Source: Bacillus sp. 491mf (lineage in GTDB: Bacteria; Bacillota; Bacilli; Bacillales; Bacillaceae_G). Taken from it: DNA of 64,000 nt. Both the position numbers and the translations under genes were made by a program. The notes beneath the pieces are model-generated. The model was not told where the DNA came from and did not search any database. It was given only the letters and a program-made list of their open reading frames with translations. The DNA is taken from positions 124,001 to 188,000 of the forward strand of contig NZ_FOLV01000004.1 of the NCBI RefSeq assembly GCF_900112415.1. Reading direction: 5' to 3'. Positions 42,824 to 51,707 of the stretch are shown in pieces; positions within the stretch are counted from its first letter, which is position 1; the number at the start of each line of letters is the position of its first letter.

Positions 42824-43984
42824 GTGCCACAAAGTCTTTTTCTTGCCTTACACAATATAGCTACTACCAATAAAAGAAATGGATTATTAGCAGTTACTTT
42901 AACGATAGGCGTCGTTTCTGTAGTTTCTAGCCACATATTTGCTGATAATTTAATTGAATCTGTTCAAGGGCAATTAGAAAAAGAGGCAATGGGAAATCTC
43001 CTTATTACAAGTTCAGTTAATGATGAAGAAAAAGTAGAAAAACAAATTCAATCGATGAAGGAAATTAAGGTATGGAAAAAAGGTTACCAACTAGATGGAA
43101 GATTTCAAAATATTAACGGTGAAGAAGCCGTAACTAAATTTTCTCAAAAAGTAAAAGAAGATAAATTTTTTAGTTCAACTAAAATTTCAGTAGAAGGCAT
43201 AGATACAGATCATACTTCCAAAGCATATACCATATCTGAAGGGCGCGATTTAACATCGGCTGATGCAGGAGGGAAAAAAGCAATCCTGTTGGATAGTTAT
43301 AAAAAGCTGGGGGTAAAAACAGGTGATACAGTTGATATTCAAATAGGAAACGAATTAGTGAATTGTGAAATTGTCGGTTTCTTTAAATCCGGTATTGTAA
43401 AAACGGTAGGTATTCGTATTCCAACAAAAACATTAGCTACATATGGAAAGCCAAATCGCATTACCTATTCATTAGATAGTGATCCAAAACAAACGAATAC
43501 GATTCTAGCAGAGTTAAACAATAAACTTCCTAATTCAGCAATGGCTTACTCTATTTCCGCTACAGCAATCGATAGTCTACAATATATCATTAAAATGCAA
43601 AGTACGTTCTTTTCGATCGTAGCGTCATTTGCATTTTTAACCGCTGTTTTGACAATTGGAAATCAAGTGGTCATTCGCTTACTACAACAAACTCGGGATG
43701 TAGCGATTATGAAGACAGTTGGTATGTCTTCGGGTAATTTAATGAAGTCCATTTTATTAGAAAATACGATTGTTTCCTTGTCAGCTGGATTCGTTGGGGC
43801 TGGAGTTGCTTTAGCTTTTTCTGGTGTTGTTTTACGATTCTTATTCCAAATGCCAATGAAAATTAATATAACTTGGTCTATTTTGGGCATCTTGTTATCT
43901 GTAATCACAACAGCAATTGTTGTTTGGATCGCAGCAAAACAATCGTTATCAGCTAAACCAATTCATCTATTACAAAGTAAATAG
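42824..43984 (+). CDS. FtsX-family permease, second half
   Basis: 386 residues beginning with GTG directly after the TAG of the upstream ORF and in the same frame. It repeats the plan: one TM, an extracellular domain and three TM segments around RLLQQTRDVAIMKTVGMSSG. GGAG lies 14 or more bases before the GTG, so independent initiation would be poor and coupling or stop read-through would be needed. A perfect terminator follows. Confidence 0.75.
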   Translation: MPQSLFLALHNIATTNKRNGLLAVTLTIGVVSVVSSHIFADNLIESVQGQLEKEAMGNLLITSSVNDEEKVEKQIQSMKEIKVWKKGYQLDGRFQNINGEEAVTKFSQKVKEDKFFSSTKISVEGIDTDHTSKAYTISEGRDLTSADAGGKKAILLDSYKKLGVKTGDTVDIQIGNELVNCEIVGFFKSGIVKTVGIRIPTKTLATYGKPNRITYSLDSDPKQTNTILAELNNKLPNSAMAYSISATAIDSLQYIIKMQSTFFSIVASFAFLTAVLTIGNQVVIRLLQQTRDVAIMKTVGMSSGNLMKSILLENTIVSLSAGFVGAGVALAFSGVVLRFLFQMPMKINITWSILGILLSVITTAIVVWIAAKQSLSAKPIHLLQSK

Positions 43985-44000
43985 ACCTATAAATCGAATG

Positions 44001-44042
44001 AAAAAACGTAGTTTGATGAAAAAAATCAAACTACGTTTTTTC
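44001..44042 (+). terminator. Terminator of the ABC transporter operon
   Basis: AAAAAACGTAGTTTGAT and ATCAAACTACGTTTTTT form a 17-bp perfect stem. Confidence 0.95.
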
Positions 44043-44102
44043 TGTTCATTAAGCAACTATACTTTTCAAGTTCTCTTCTTGTTTACTTAATGTGAATTCA
44101 CC

Positions 44103-44133
44103 AGAATATTTAAGGGAGCGGCAGCCCATATTA
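44103..44133 (+). promoter_or_regulatory. Candidate sigma-G promoter of sspH
   Basis: AGAATA (44103-44108) and CATATTA (44127-44133), 18 bases apart, resemble the forespore sigma-G -35 and -10 elements. The fit agrees with the SASP gene that follows. Confidence 0.55.
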
Positions 44134-44165
44134 TTATTGTTAAACGAAAAGGGAGGTTTATCATC

Positions 44166-44345
44166 ATGAATAAACAACGTGCACAAGAGATTGCCGCTTC
44201 ACCGGTTATGGCGAATGTAACTTACAACGGAATGCAAATCTATATTCAAAATGTAGATGAAACGAACGAAACAGCTAGAATTTACCCTCTTAATGAACCA
44301 AATAATGAACAAGAAGTTCCTGTATCCAGCTTAGTGGAGTATTAA
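44166..44345 (+). CDS. sspH: Small acid-soluble spore protein H
   Basis: 59-residue minor SASP made in the forespore. The product starts MNKQRAQEIAASPVMANVTY and contains IYIQNVDETNETARIYPL, the SspH family pattern. AAAGGGAGG precedes the ATG by a proper spacing. Monocistronic. Confidence 0.92.
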   Translation: MNKQRAQEIAASPVMANVTYNGMQIYIQNVDETNETARIYPLNEPNNEQEVPVSSLVEY

Positions 44346-44360
44346 TTGCTTACATGTTTT

Positions 44361-44532
44361 CTTATTAAAGTGAAACTTCCATCAGTGGAGTTAATTGCAT
44401 TCCTCACTGATGGAATGCCAGCCCAATCTGGCTTTTATGAGCAGTTATCCTCCACGTATCTTCCTCGCTTCTCTTTTCATCATGAGGTGGGTCTTACTGC
44501 ACGTTCATGCGGGATAAAAACAGCTGTAGGAA
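44361..44532 (+). repeat. Dispersed repeat family A, diverged copy
   Basis: It opens AAAGTGAAACTTCCATCAGTGG, has CCAGCCCAATCTGGCTTTTA and GAGGTGGGTCTTACTGCACG, and ends CATGCGGGATAAAA, in the same order as the copy at 5435. An ORF spanning it (44346-44582) is a by-product of the repeat. Confidence 0.65.
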
Positions 44533-44580
44533 AAATTTCAATAGCTTTAGAATCCATTCTGATTATATATAGAAAAGATT

Positions 44581-44628
44581 GAGCGAAATCCAGTATTGAG
44601 ATTATGCAGGATTTCACTCTTTTTATTT
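44581..44628 (+). terminator. Terminator-like hairpin
   Basis: GAGCGAAATCC and GGATTTCACTC form the stem, followed by TTTTTATTT. The rest of 44629-45028 is A+T-rich spacer with the promoter of the next gene not identified. Confidence 0.7.
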
Positions 44629-45028
44629 CCGTTATCGACCGTTCTTTGCAATATATCGGCGATTCGACACGCTATAAATATCTTTCGATGATATTCGACA
44701 TGCAAGTAGTTGATCCGCTGAACTGAATCATATCGAAAAGTGAATTATGTTAGGCGTGAGCATCAGATAATTGGTATAATATAGTAATGTAAGTAGCAGA
44801 GAGAGGATAACGGATTTAGTAAATCAGGCATACAAATTCCATATGCATCCAAATAAATTATTAATAATTAAAGTAATTAGTTACAGTTGTGTTGTATTGA
44901 TATATATAAGGAAATATACAATGTTTTTTATTGCCCACATATAAAACAATACAAATATTATGATAGATAATGTTGGTTTTATTTTTATAATATCGCCCTA
45001 AAATAATTTCAAAGAAAGGGATGAAGAT

Positions 45029-46309
45029 ATGAACATTGGTGAACGTATTCGACAAATACGTATACATAAAGAATTTACGCAAGGAGAACTAGTATCCGGG
45101 ATCTGCTCTATAACTTATTTAAGTAGAATTGAAAATGGACAAATTAAACCTTCAGCTTCCTTTTTAGAAAAGATCGCAAAAAGGCTAGATGTTGATTACA
45201 ATTTTCTTGTCGATGGAAATAATGACGATATGGAACCTAAGATTATTGAAATATGTAATAGGTATAAAAACGATAAGGTGATAAGCGAGAAAGACTTATC
45301 TTTCTTAGAACTGTATGTGCGTGATATAGACTCTATACTTTTATTATTAAAGGCTTATGGTGTTTTAATATACTATCATTCTCGAAATGATAACTTATTA
45401 CACGTAGCACCAATTATAAATCAGGCTTCGCAAGTCATTCCAAATCAAGTAGACCCTAAGTATACTGAAGAGTATATATATTATTTAAGGGCTAGAGGTC
45501 ATTATTTTTATAATAAACAAGACAATATGGCTGCACATGAAATTTATGTGAAGGTAGAGAGCCTACTTGGCCAAGAAGAAACTGAGCAGCACGCTGATAT
45601 ATATTATAATCTATGTCACGTAAATAAAGGGCTTTATAAAGATAAAAGTATTGGCCGATTGTATGCTAAAAAAGCATACAGATTGTACAAAAAATTTAAT
45701 ATAGAGCATAAAGTAATAGATACTCTTTTAATGCTTGTAATACTGTATCAGTTAGATGAATTATATGACAAAGCTCTCGAAACCTTACAGCAGGCAGAAC
45801 TTGGAGTGAAAAATAATTATAATTCTATGTATTTACCTATAATTTCATATAACTACGGAAAAATTTATCAAGGCTTGAAAGACTATACTAATGCTATTAA
45901 ATACTATGAAGAAAGTTTGCAACTGAGTGAGTTTCTCTTTCAAAAAAACCAAAAGATATACATGTTACGAGGCTTAATAGAGATTCATATAGAACTTAAA
46001 AATTGGAAAACTGTTAATACATTTATGGATGAGGCATTTCATTTTTTAACAATTTCTGATGTACCTTTCGCTCATGTTCAACTATACGGATTTAAGGGGA
46101 AGATATCCAAATTTAGAGGAGATTATTATGGATACGAGAAAAATATGCAAAAAGCAATTGAAATGGGCTTAGAAAAAAAACAATATCCTTTAGTTCATGA
46201 ACTCGCTACTGAACTAGGAAACTATTTTTATGATAATCGTGCTTATAAAATGTCAGCAAAATATTTGAAAATAGCCATTGAAAATTCGGTAGATTCAATA
46301 GCTCTATAG
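45029..46309 (+). CDS. RRNPP-type HTH/TPR regulator, first copy
   Basis: A cytoplasmic regulator of 426 residues. The N-terminal XRE-type helix-turn-helix spans about residues 4-60 (IRQIRIHKEFTQGELVSGIC, then SITYLSRIENGQIKPS). From about residue 100 it is made of TPR-like helix pairs such as YNYGKIYQGLKDYTNAIKYY. This is the architecture of NprR/PlcR/AimR-type receptors that bind exported and re-imported signalling peptides. I see no clear cognate peptide gene downstream. It is followed by a near-identical paralogue. Confidence 0.85.
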   Translation: MNIGERIRQIRIHKEFTQGELVSGICSITYLSRIENGQIKPSASFLEKIAKRLDVDYNFLVDGNNDDMEPKIIEICNRYKNDKVISEKDLSFLELYVRDIDSILLLLKAYGVLIYYHSRNDNLLHVAPIINQASQVIPNQVDPKYTEEYIYYLRARGHYFYNKQDNMAAHEIYVKVESLLGQEETEQHADIYYNLCHVNKGLYKDKSIGRLYAKKAYRLYKKFNIEHKVIDTLLMLVILYQLDELYDKALETLQQAELGVKNNYNSMYLPIISYNYGKIYQGLKDYTNAIKYYEESLQLSEFLFQKNQKIYMLRGLIEIHIELKNWKTVNTFMDEAFHFLTISDVPFAHVQLYGFKGKISKFRGDYYGYEKNMQKAIEMGLEKKQYPLVHELATELGNYFYDNRAYKMSAKYLKIAIENSVDSIAL

Positions 46310-46536
46310 TCAAATATACGAACCCTTTGTAATATCTTGTTTTTAGACTAGTGCTTCGATGATTTTTGATGTAAGCGGCTTCATAGGAGGGCCTCTTTTC
46401 TGTGGATTTTGTATATAACCCAGTTCTATTAAGCAAAGGGCTTCCTTTTTTGCGTCTTTAATCATTTACACAAAATATTTTATAATATTGCTCCTAAAAT
46501 AATCAAAGCAGGCCATTCAAAGGAGGGGATGGAGAT

Positions 46537-47805
46537 ATGAACATTGGTGAACGTATTCGACAAATACGTATACATAAAGAATTTACGCAAGGAGAACTAG
46601 TATCCGGGATCTGCTCTATAACTTATTTAAGTAGAATTGAAAATGGACAGATTAAGCCTTCAACTTCTTTTTTAGAAAAGATTGCTGAAAAGCTAGATGT
46701 TGAATACAATTTTCTTGTCGATGGAAATAATGACGATATGGAACCTAAGATTCTTGAAATATGTAATAGGTATAAAAACGATAAGGTGATAAGCGAGAAA
46801 GACTTATCTTTCTTAGAACTGTATGTGCGTGATATAGACCCTCTTCTTTTATTATTAAAGGCTTATGGTGTTTTAATATACTATCATTCTCGAAATAATA
46901 ACTTATTACATGTAGCACCAATTGTAAATGAGGCTTCACAAGTCATTCCAAATCAAGTGAATCCTCAATATACCGAAGATTTTATATATTATTTAATGGC
47001 TCGAAGTCATTATTTTTATAATAAACAAGACTATATGGCTGCACATGAAATTACTATGAAGACAGAGAGCTTACTTGGTCTAGAAGAAACTAAGCAGCAC
47101 GCTGATATATATTATAACCTAAGTCTATCAAGCCAAAGTCTTTATAAGGATCAAAGCATTAGTCGCTTGTATGCTAAAAAAGCGTACAGATTGTATGAAA
47201 AATTAAATATAGAAAATCAACTAATAAACATTCTCATAATCATTGCACTACAATATCAAAAAGATAATCTATCCGAGAAAGCTCTTGAATCCTTAAAACA
47301 AGCGGAAACTAAAGCAGAGGCTAGCAATAGCCCTATGTATTTACCTTTGATTGCATATAATTACGGAAAAATTTATCAAGGATTAAAAGATTATACTAAC
47401 TCCATTAAATATTATGAAAAAAGTTTACAGACTAGCAACCTCTATCCAGATCAAGCTCAAAAAATATATGCATTAAGGAGCCTAATAGAGATTTATATAG
47501 AATCTAAAGACTGGAAAACTGTTAATAAACTGATGGATGATGCATTAGAAATTTTATCAATTGCTGATATGCCACACGCGTATGTTAATATCCTTGGACT
47601 TAGAGGAAAAGTATCTAAACTAAGAGGAGATTATTATGGATACGAGAAAAATATGCAAAAAGCAATTGAAATGGGCCTAGAAAAGAAACAATATCCTTTA
47701 GTTCGCGAACTCGCTACTGAACTAGGAAACTATTTTTATGATAATCGTGCATATAAAATGTCAGCAAAATACCTTAAAATATTGAGTCAACTCTCTCCCA
47801 CTTAA
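46537..47805 (+). CDS. RRNPP-type HTH/TPR regulator, second copy
   Basis: 422 residues, paralogue of the preceding regulator. The first ~285 bases of the two genes and the last ~170 are almost identical, while the middle (roughly residues 140-350) has diverged. The C-terminus is changed: the last codons (LSQLSPT) lie within a hairpin sequence. GGAGGGGATGG precedes the ATG. The likely role is peptide-responsive control of nearby genes, perhaps the LanFEG-like exporter. Confidence 0.85.
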   Translation: MNIGERIRQIRIHKEFTQGELVSGICSITYLSRIENGQIKPSTSFLEKIAEKLDVEYNFLVDGNNDDMEPKILEICNRYKNDKVISEKDLSFLELYVRDIDPLLLLLKAYGVLIYYHSRNNNLLHVAPIVNEASQVIPNQVNPQYTEDFIYYLMARSHYFYNKQDYMAAHEITMKTESLLGLEETKQHADIYYNLSLSSQSLYKDQSISRLYAKKAYRLYEKLNIENQLINILIIIALQYQKDNLSEKALESLKQAETKAEASNSPMYLPLIAYNYGKIYQGLKDYTNSIKYYEKSLQTSNLYPDQAQKIYALRSLIEIYIESKDWKTVNKLMDDALEILSIADMPHAYVNILGLRGKVSKLRGDYYGYEKNMQKAIEMGLEKKQYPLVRELATELGNYFYDNRAYKMSAKYLKILSQLSPT

Positions 47806-47828
47806 GCCACGCTTTAAGTGGGATTTTT
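47797..47828 (+). terminator. Terminator overlapping the second regulator's stop
   Basis: CCCACTTAA and TTAAGTGGG form the stem and ATTTTTTA follows. The TAA stop (47803-47805) lies in the left arm. The preceding GAGTCAACTC resembles the IS605-like end at 28331. Confidence 0.75.
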
Positions 47829-47829
47829 T

Positions 47830-47993
47830 ATGTATTCGTCTACGCAAAACCGCTTCCTTGCATTCTCCTTTATTTTAAACTTTGCATGTGGCAGACAAGG
47901 CCCCTAACCACTTCTATACATAGCCAGATGCTCTCGCCCGACTCAAAATAAAGAAGGTTCTATGTTGATTTTTTAATTTGTATTTATATAGAT
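47830..47993 (-). repeat. Dispersed repeat family B, copy 4 (reverse)
   Basis: The reverse complement carries the blocks GCATCTGGCTATGTATAGAA, CTGCCACATGCAAAG and the TATATAAATACAAATT edge of family B. Confidence 0.7.
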
Positions 47994-48154
47994 TAGAAAT
48001 TAATTGATTCCTACTATTTTAAAATAAGTAAAATAACAAGTTTAAAACGAGTGATTATTCGCCTAAATTTTAATGGAATTTTACTAATTGTTATTAACAT
48101 AAATTAACAAGTATATTTTAAGTACAGAAAGTCAAACAGCAAGGAGGTGTGGTT

Positions 48155-48793
48155 ATTCTGATACTAGAGACAAAACGTTCTGCAAATATGATGGACAATA
48201 TAAACTATCATTTGAATCAGCGTAAGGAAAATAATCAATATTTAAAAATCTGTTCAAATGAATGTGAAGTATTGCCATATCATGTTTATAAACACCCATT
48301 GAATAAACAAGCATCACAAAAAGAAATAGTTAGTCTAGTTAAACCATTGATTCATATGAATACGTTAGCTCAAATTCTATATGAATCATTTCACAATCAA
48401 ACATTTACAGCTTTAGTACCTATTCTATTAGTTTTTCAACCGAATATTGTAACTGGTATATCGACATCAGGTGCTTATTCAATTGATTTTTATAATGATT
48501 ATTTTGTTCATTTAAAGGATATAAATATTCAAGAATTGAGAGCGAAAATAGGTAAACAAAAAGGACCAATAGCTATCGGATATATGATAAACCAAAACGA
48601 AAGTATCCAGCATTCAAAAGAATTTATGTATCAAAGGTTAAAAGAGCAAACTACAGAGTGTATGTTAGCTTTACAAAAGAATTTGCATATACACGGAGAA
48701 TTAGAAGAACAAGTTCAGTTGTCATTTGATTTCAAAAAAATCGTAATGCCTTTAATAGTCTTACAATGGATTAAACAGACAGCATTCCATTAA
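48155..48793 (+). CDS. Unrecognised protein, about 212 residues, non-ATG start
   Basis: A cytoplasmic-looking protein with a strong AAGGAGGTG site but no ATG at the proper distance: ATT (48155) or CTG (48158) fit best, GTG at 48149 overlaps the site. It reads ILETKRSANMMDNINYHLNQ, then VLPYHVYKHPLNKQASQKEI, and a hydrophobic patch FTALVPILLVFQPNIV; there is no signal peptide or known catalytic motif. It sits between the RRNPP pair and the LanFEG-like transporter and may be part of their system. I do not recognise the family. Confidence 0.65.
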   Translation: MLILETKRSANMMDNINYHLNQRKENNQYLKICSNECEVLPYHVYKHPLNKQASQKEIVSLVKPLIHMNTLAQILYESFHNQTFTALVPILLVFQPNIVTGISTSGAYSIDFYNDYFVHLKDINIQELRAKIGKQKGPIAIGYMINQNESIQHSKEFMYQRLKEQTTECMLALQKNLHIHGELEEQVQLSFDFKKIVMPLIVLQWIKQTAFH

Positions 48794-48845
48794 AGGAATA
48801 ACAATGCTGCAAACTTTACCTAATAAATAAGAAAGAGGGATACAT

Positions 48846-49046
48846 ATGAACACAAAAGAAACGAGAACTAAGCAAAAAGTAGTAAGATATACGGCTGGAA
48901 TCGCTATACTTATAATATTGATATCCTTTATATATCAATGGAAAAACGGTTTAGTGATTGATAATACTGAAAACTTGAGTCTTGCATTAATTGTTGCAAT
49001 TTTCCTTTCTAGTTTTATTCCTGAAAGAAAAAATAGTGGTAAATAA
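48846..49046 (+). CDS. Small membrane protein, 66 residues
   Basis: Two TM segments (about 14-28 and 43-58) with basic ends. GAAAGAGGG precedes the ATG. It lies 52 bases after the unknown gene and about 100 before the transporter, so it may be in the same unit. A small immunity or accessory protein is possible but unproven. Confidence 0.6.
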   Translation: MNTKETRTKQKVVRYTAGIAILIILISFIYQWKNGLVIDNTENLSLALIVAIFLSSFIPERKNSGK

Positions 49047-49147
49047 TTTAACAAGCATTTGAGATCTATTTCTCAAATGCTTATTCCTACAAATATAAAT
49101 TCAATCAGATAATGGATTTTAAACTCTAACGTCAGGTGGTTGATATT

Positions 49148-50071
49148 ATGAATAACCAAGTTTTAAACATTAAAGGTCTGCATAAAAAATATAAAGACAA
49201 ACATGTTTTAAAAGGCATTGATTTAAATATAAAAAAGGGTGAAATATTTGGATTATTAGGCCCGAATGGAGCTGGTAAATCTACATTTTTTAAAATCATT
49301 TTAGGATTAATAGAATCTGATGAGGGAACTGTAGAAATATTGGGAATGGATATACAAAAGAATAGAATAGAAATCTTATCTAAAACAGGTTCATTAATTG
49401 AAGCTCCAACCTTTTACGAGCATTTATCCGGATACGAAAACTTAGTAATTGCTTCTAAACTGAAAAATGTTCATGATAAAGAACATATAAAAGAACTTTT
49501 GAATTTATTTAAACTATATGAGGATCGAAATCGTGCTTTTAAAAAATATTCTCTTGGTATGAAACAACGTTTAGGATTAGCTGCTGCGTTCATAAATAAC
49601 CCTGAATTATTAATATTAGATGAGCCTACTAATGGCTTAGATCCACAGGGAGTTTATGAAGTGAAAGAATTAATAAAAAAAGCTCCAAAAATGTTTAATT
49701 CTACTATAATCCTTTCAAGTCATATTTTAAGTGAAGTGGAACAAATGGCTGATCATATCGGGATTATTCATCATGGAGAAATAAAGTACCAAGGTTTATT
49801 ATCTTCTCTACAAAATAAACAATCATTAAATATTGTTGAAGTTAGTGTTAATAATATAACTCTTACTGATAAATTACTTAAACAATCCAATTACACATTC
49901 AATGTAAATAACAACATCTTTAGTATTGAATATTATGATGAAAAATCACTGAATAATATTCAACAACTATTAGTAACGAATCAAATTTTTATTCAATCTT
50001 TCCAAACTAAAAAGCAGAATTTAGAGGAAGCATATTTAGATATTGTAGAACAAGGTGCTGTAAGTGTATGA
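49148..50071 (+). CDS. LanF/BcrA-type ABC transporter ATP-binding protein
   Basis: ATPase of 307 residues. Walker A GPNGAGKST, the diverged signature YSLGMKQRLGLAAAF and Walker B LLILDEPTNGLDPQG are those of bacitracin/lantibiotic self-protection exporters. The ATG at 49148 has AGGTGG upstream; an alternative four codons earlier lacks a site. It overlaps the next gene by four bases. Confidence 0.9.
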   Translation: MNNQVLNIKGLHKKYKDKHVLKGIDLNIKKGEIFGLLGPNGAGKSTFFKIILGLIESDEGTVEILGMDIQKNRIEILSKTGSLIEAPTFYEHLSGYENLVIASKLKNVHDKEHIKELLNLFKLYEDRNRAFKKYSLGMKQRLGLAAAFINNPELLILDEPTNGLDPQGVYEVKELIKKAPKMFNSTIILSSHILSEVEQMADHIGIIHHGEIKYQGLLSSLQNKQSLNIVEVSVNNITLTDKLLKQSNYTFNVNNNIFSIEYYDEKSLNNIQQLLVTNQIFIQSFQTKKQNLEEAYLDIVEQGAVSV

Positions 50072-50811
50072 GAAATGTATTAGCCACTGAGTATATAAAA
50101 TATAGAAAAAGTCATTTTTGGTTTTTGGTTATCTTAGGACCTATTATACTTGCATTAGGTGAATTTGTTGGATTAAATTACTATAGTCATTCTCATACTA
50201 TTAAATTAGAAACTATATTCGGTATAAATTTGCAACTTTTAAAATACATCTTAAACTTTTTTATTGTGTTTATTATAGCTAGTGTAAACAATGTCGAATA
50301 TAAAAATTCTACGTGGAAAAGAACATTTACGTATCCAGTACAGAAATTTAGTGTGTATGTAAATAAATTCCTTGTTGTTATGGTTGCTCTTATTATTACA
50401 ACCGTAATACATATGATTTGTACAGTGTTGTTACTTCCATGTTTAGGTATTTCTTTAGATATGGTTTCAATGCAGCATGTGTTTGTTTTTACGTTATATC
50501 CATTTCTTATTAGCATTCCATTTTGCGCTTTGGCGTTCATTATATCCATTAATTTATCGAATCAATCAGTGATTGTTGCACTAGCTCTAGTTTCGTATCT
50601 TTTCGGCGATATATTAAGCTCAACTAAGCTTTGGTGGTTTCCTATTTCATATCAAATATTATATTTTCCAATCAATTATGTGAATAATCTAGATGTTTTT
50701 AATACATTATGGTCATACGATAAATGGTACATGCTAGCAGGAATTCCTATTACTATTCTTATTTTAGGAATTGGATACATCTTATTTATTAAAATGAATA
50801 ATAAAAACTAA
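50068..50811 (+). CDS. LanE-type immunity ABC permease
   Basis: 247 residues with six TM segments; begins EYIKYRKSHFWFLVILGP as usual for lantibiotic-immunity permeases of the LanE/MutE group. It forms a heteromeric channel with the next gene product. No lantibiotic precursor or modification gene is visible, so it may protect against a peptide made elsewhere. Confidence 0.82.
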   Translation: MRNVLATEYIKYRKSHFWFLVILGPIILALGEFVGLNYYSHSHTIKLETIFGINLQLLKYILNFFIVFIIASVNNVEYKNSTWKRTFTYPVQKFSVYVNKFLVVMVALIITTVIHMICTVLLLPCLGISLDMVSMQHVFVFTLYPFLISIPFCALAFIISINLSNQSVIVALALVSYLFGDILSSTKLWWFPISYQILYFPINYVNNLDVFNTLWSYDKWYMLAGIPITILILGIGYILFIKMNNKN

Positions 50812-50826
50812 CAAAGGAGATCTCAA

Positions 50827-51564
50827 ATGATAAATTTAATTTATTCCGATTGGATAAAAATAAGAAAACACCCTCAACAAATTACATTTTTCATCTTAGC
50901 ACTTTGTCCGATTATATATTCAATGATTATGTATACTAAATTCGTGGTAGGAGAGTATAACCACGGTTTGGATAATTCATGGATGGGCGTATGGATGTTT
51001 ATATCTTTTTTCTATGTTGGTTTTTTTCTCCCTGTCATTTCAGGGATGGTAACAGCCTTCTTGTGTCAGTTTGAAAACAAAACCAATTGGAAAATAATGC
51101 ATCTATCTCCAAATACTAATTTTAAAATTGTTTTATCGAAATTTGTATCTAGTGTGTTATTATTTTCTGCAATACACTTAATAGTTTTAATGAGCTTGTA
51201 TGTATCAGGAATGTATTTTGATTTTACAGATCCATTTCCTTTAGAATTTATGATTAAAGTATTTTTAATTTCTGTTGTTGCGACATTTCCTCTTATAATA
51301 GTGCAACTCCTATTATTCTTATTTATAAAAACATCTATCACTTTTACATTTGTTAATATAATCCTGTCTTTAATCGGTTTATTTCTTTTTTCAGAAGAAA
51401 AGTGGGGATTTGGACATTTATGGTCTTTACCATTCAAGTCTATAGAATTAGTTGATCAAGGTATATTATCTATTGCTATATTTTTGGTAGCAATAGTTGC
51501 ATTTACCATTGGTATGATTTTAATTACAACACGTTATTTAAAATCATTGAGAAAGACAGTATAA
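50827..51564 (+). CDS. LanG-type immunity ABC permease
   Basis: 245 residues with six TM segments and the related start DWIKIRKHPQQITFFILALC. AAAGGAG precedes the ATG 16 bases after the previous stop. Third component of the LanFEG-like exporter. A hairpin terminator follows at 51565-51596. Confidence 0.82.
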   Translation: MINLIYSDWIKIRKHPQQITFFILALCPIIYSMIMYTKFVVGEYNHGLDNSWMGVWMFISFFYVGFFLPVISGMVTAFLCQFENKTNWKIMHLSPNTNFKIVLSKFVSSVLLFSAIHLIVLMSLYVSGMYFDFTDPFPLEFMIKVFLISVVATFPLIIVQLLLFLFIKTSITFTFVNIILSLIGLFLFSEEKWGFGHLWSLPFKSIELVDQGILSIAIFLVAIVAFTIGMILITTRYLKSLRKTV

Positions 51565-51598
51565 AAAGAGTTCATCTAGTATGATGGACTCTTTATTG
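51565..51598 (+). terminator. Terminator of the LanFEG-like operon
   Basis: AAAGAGTTCATC and GATGGACTCTTT form the stem, followed by ATTGTTT. Confidence 0.8.
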
Positions 51599-51707
51599 TT
51601 TATCTGGAGTTTTTTCAGTGATAAGGACAATCATTTGAAGATCAATATGATATATGGAATTTAGTGATTAATATCTCTTGTTGCGAGTATGTCACAAGAG
51701 ATATTAG

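Noticed and set aside
44346-44582. 78-codon ORF after sspH
   Set aside because: It is made of repeat family A and has no ribosome binding site.
46359-46418. 19-codon ORF after the first RRNPP regulator as a signalling peptide
   Set aside because: No ribosome binding site, no export signal, and the end is not conserved after the second copy.
47844-47921. 25-codon ORF after the second regulator as a peptide gene
   Set aside because: It lies inside repeat family B, so it is a by-product of the repeat.
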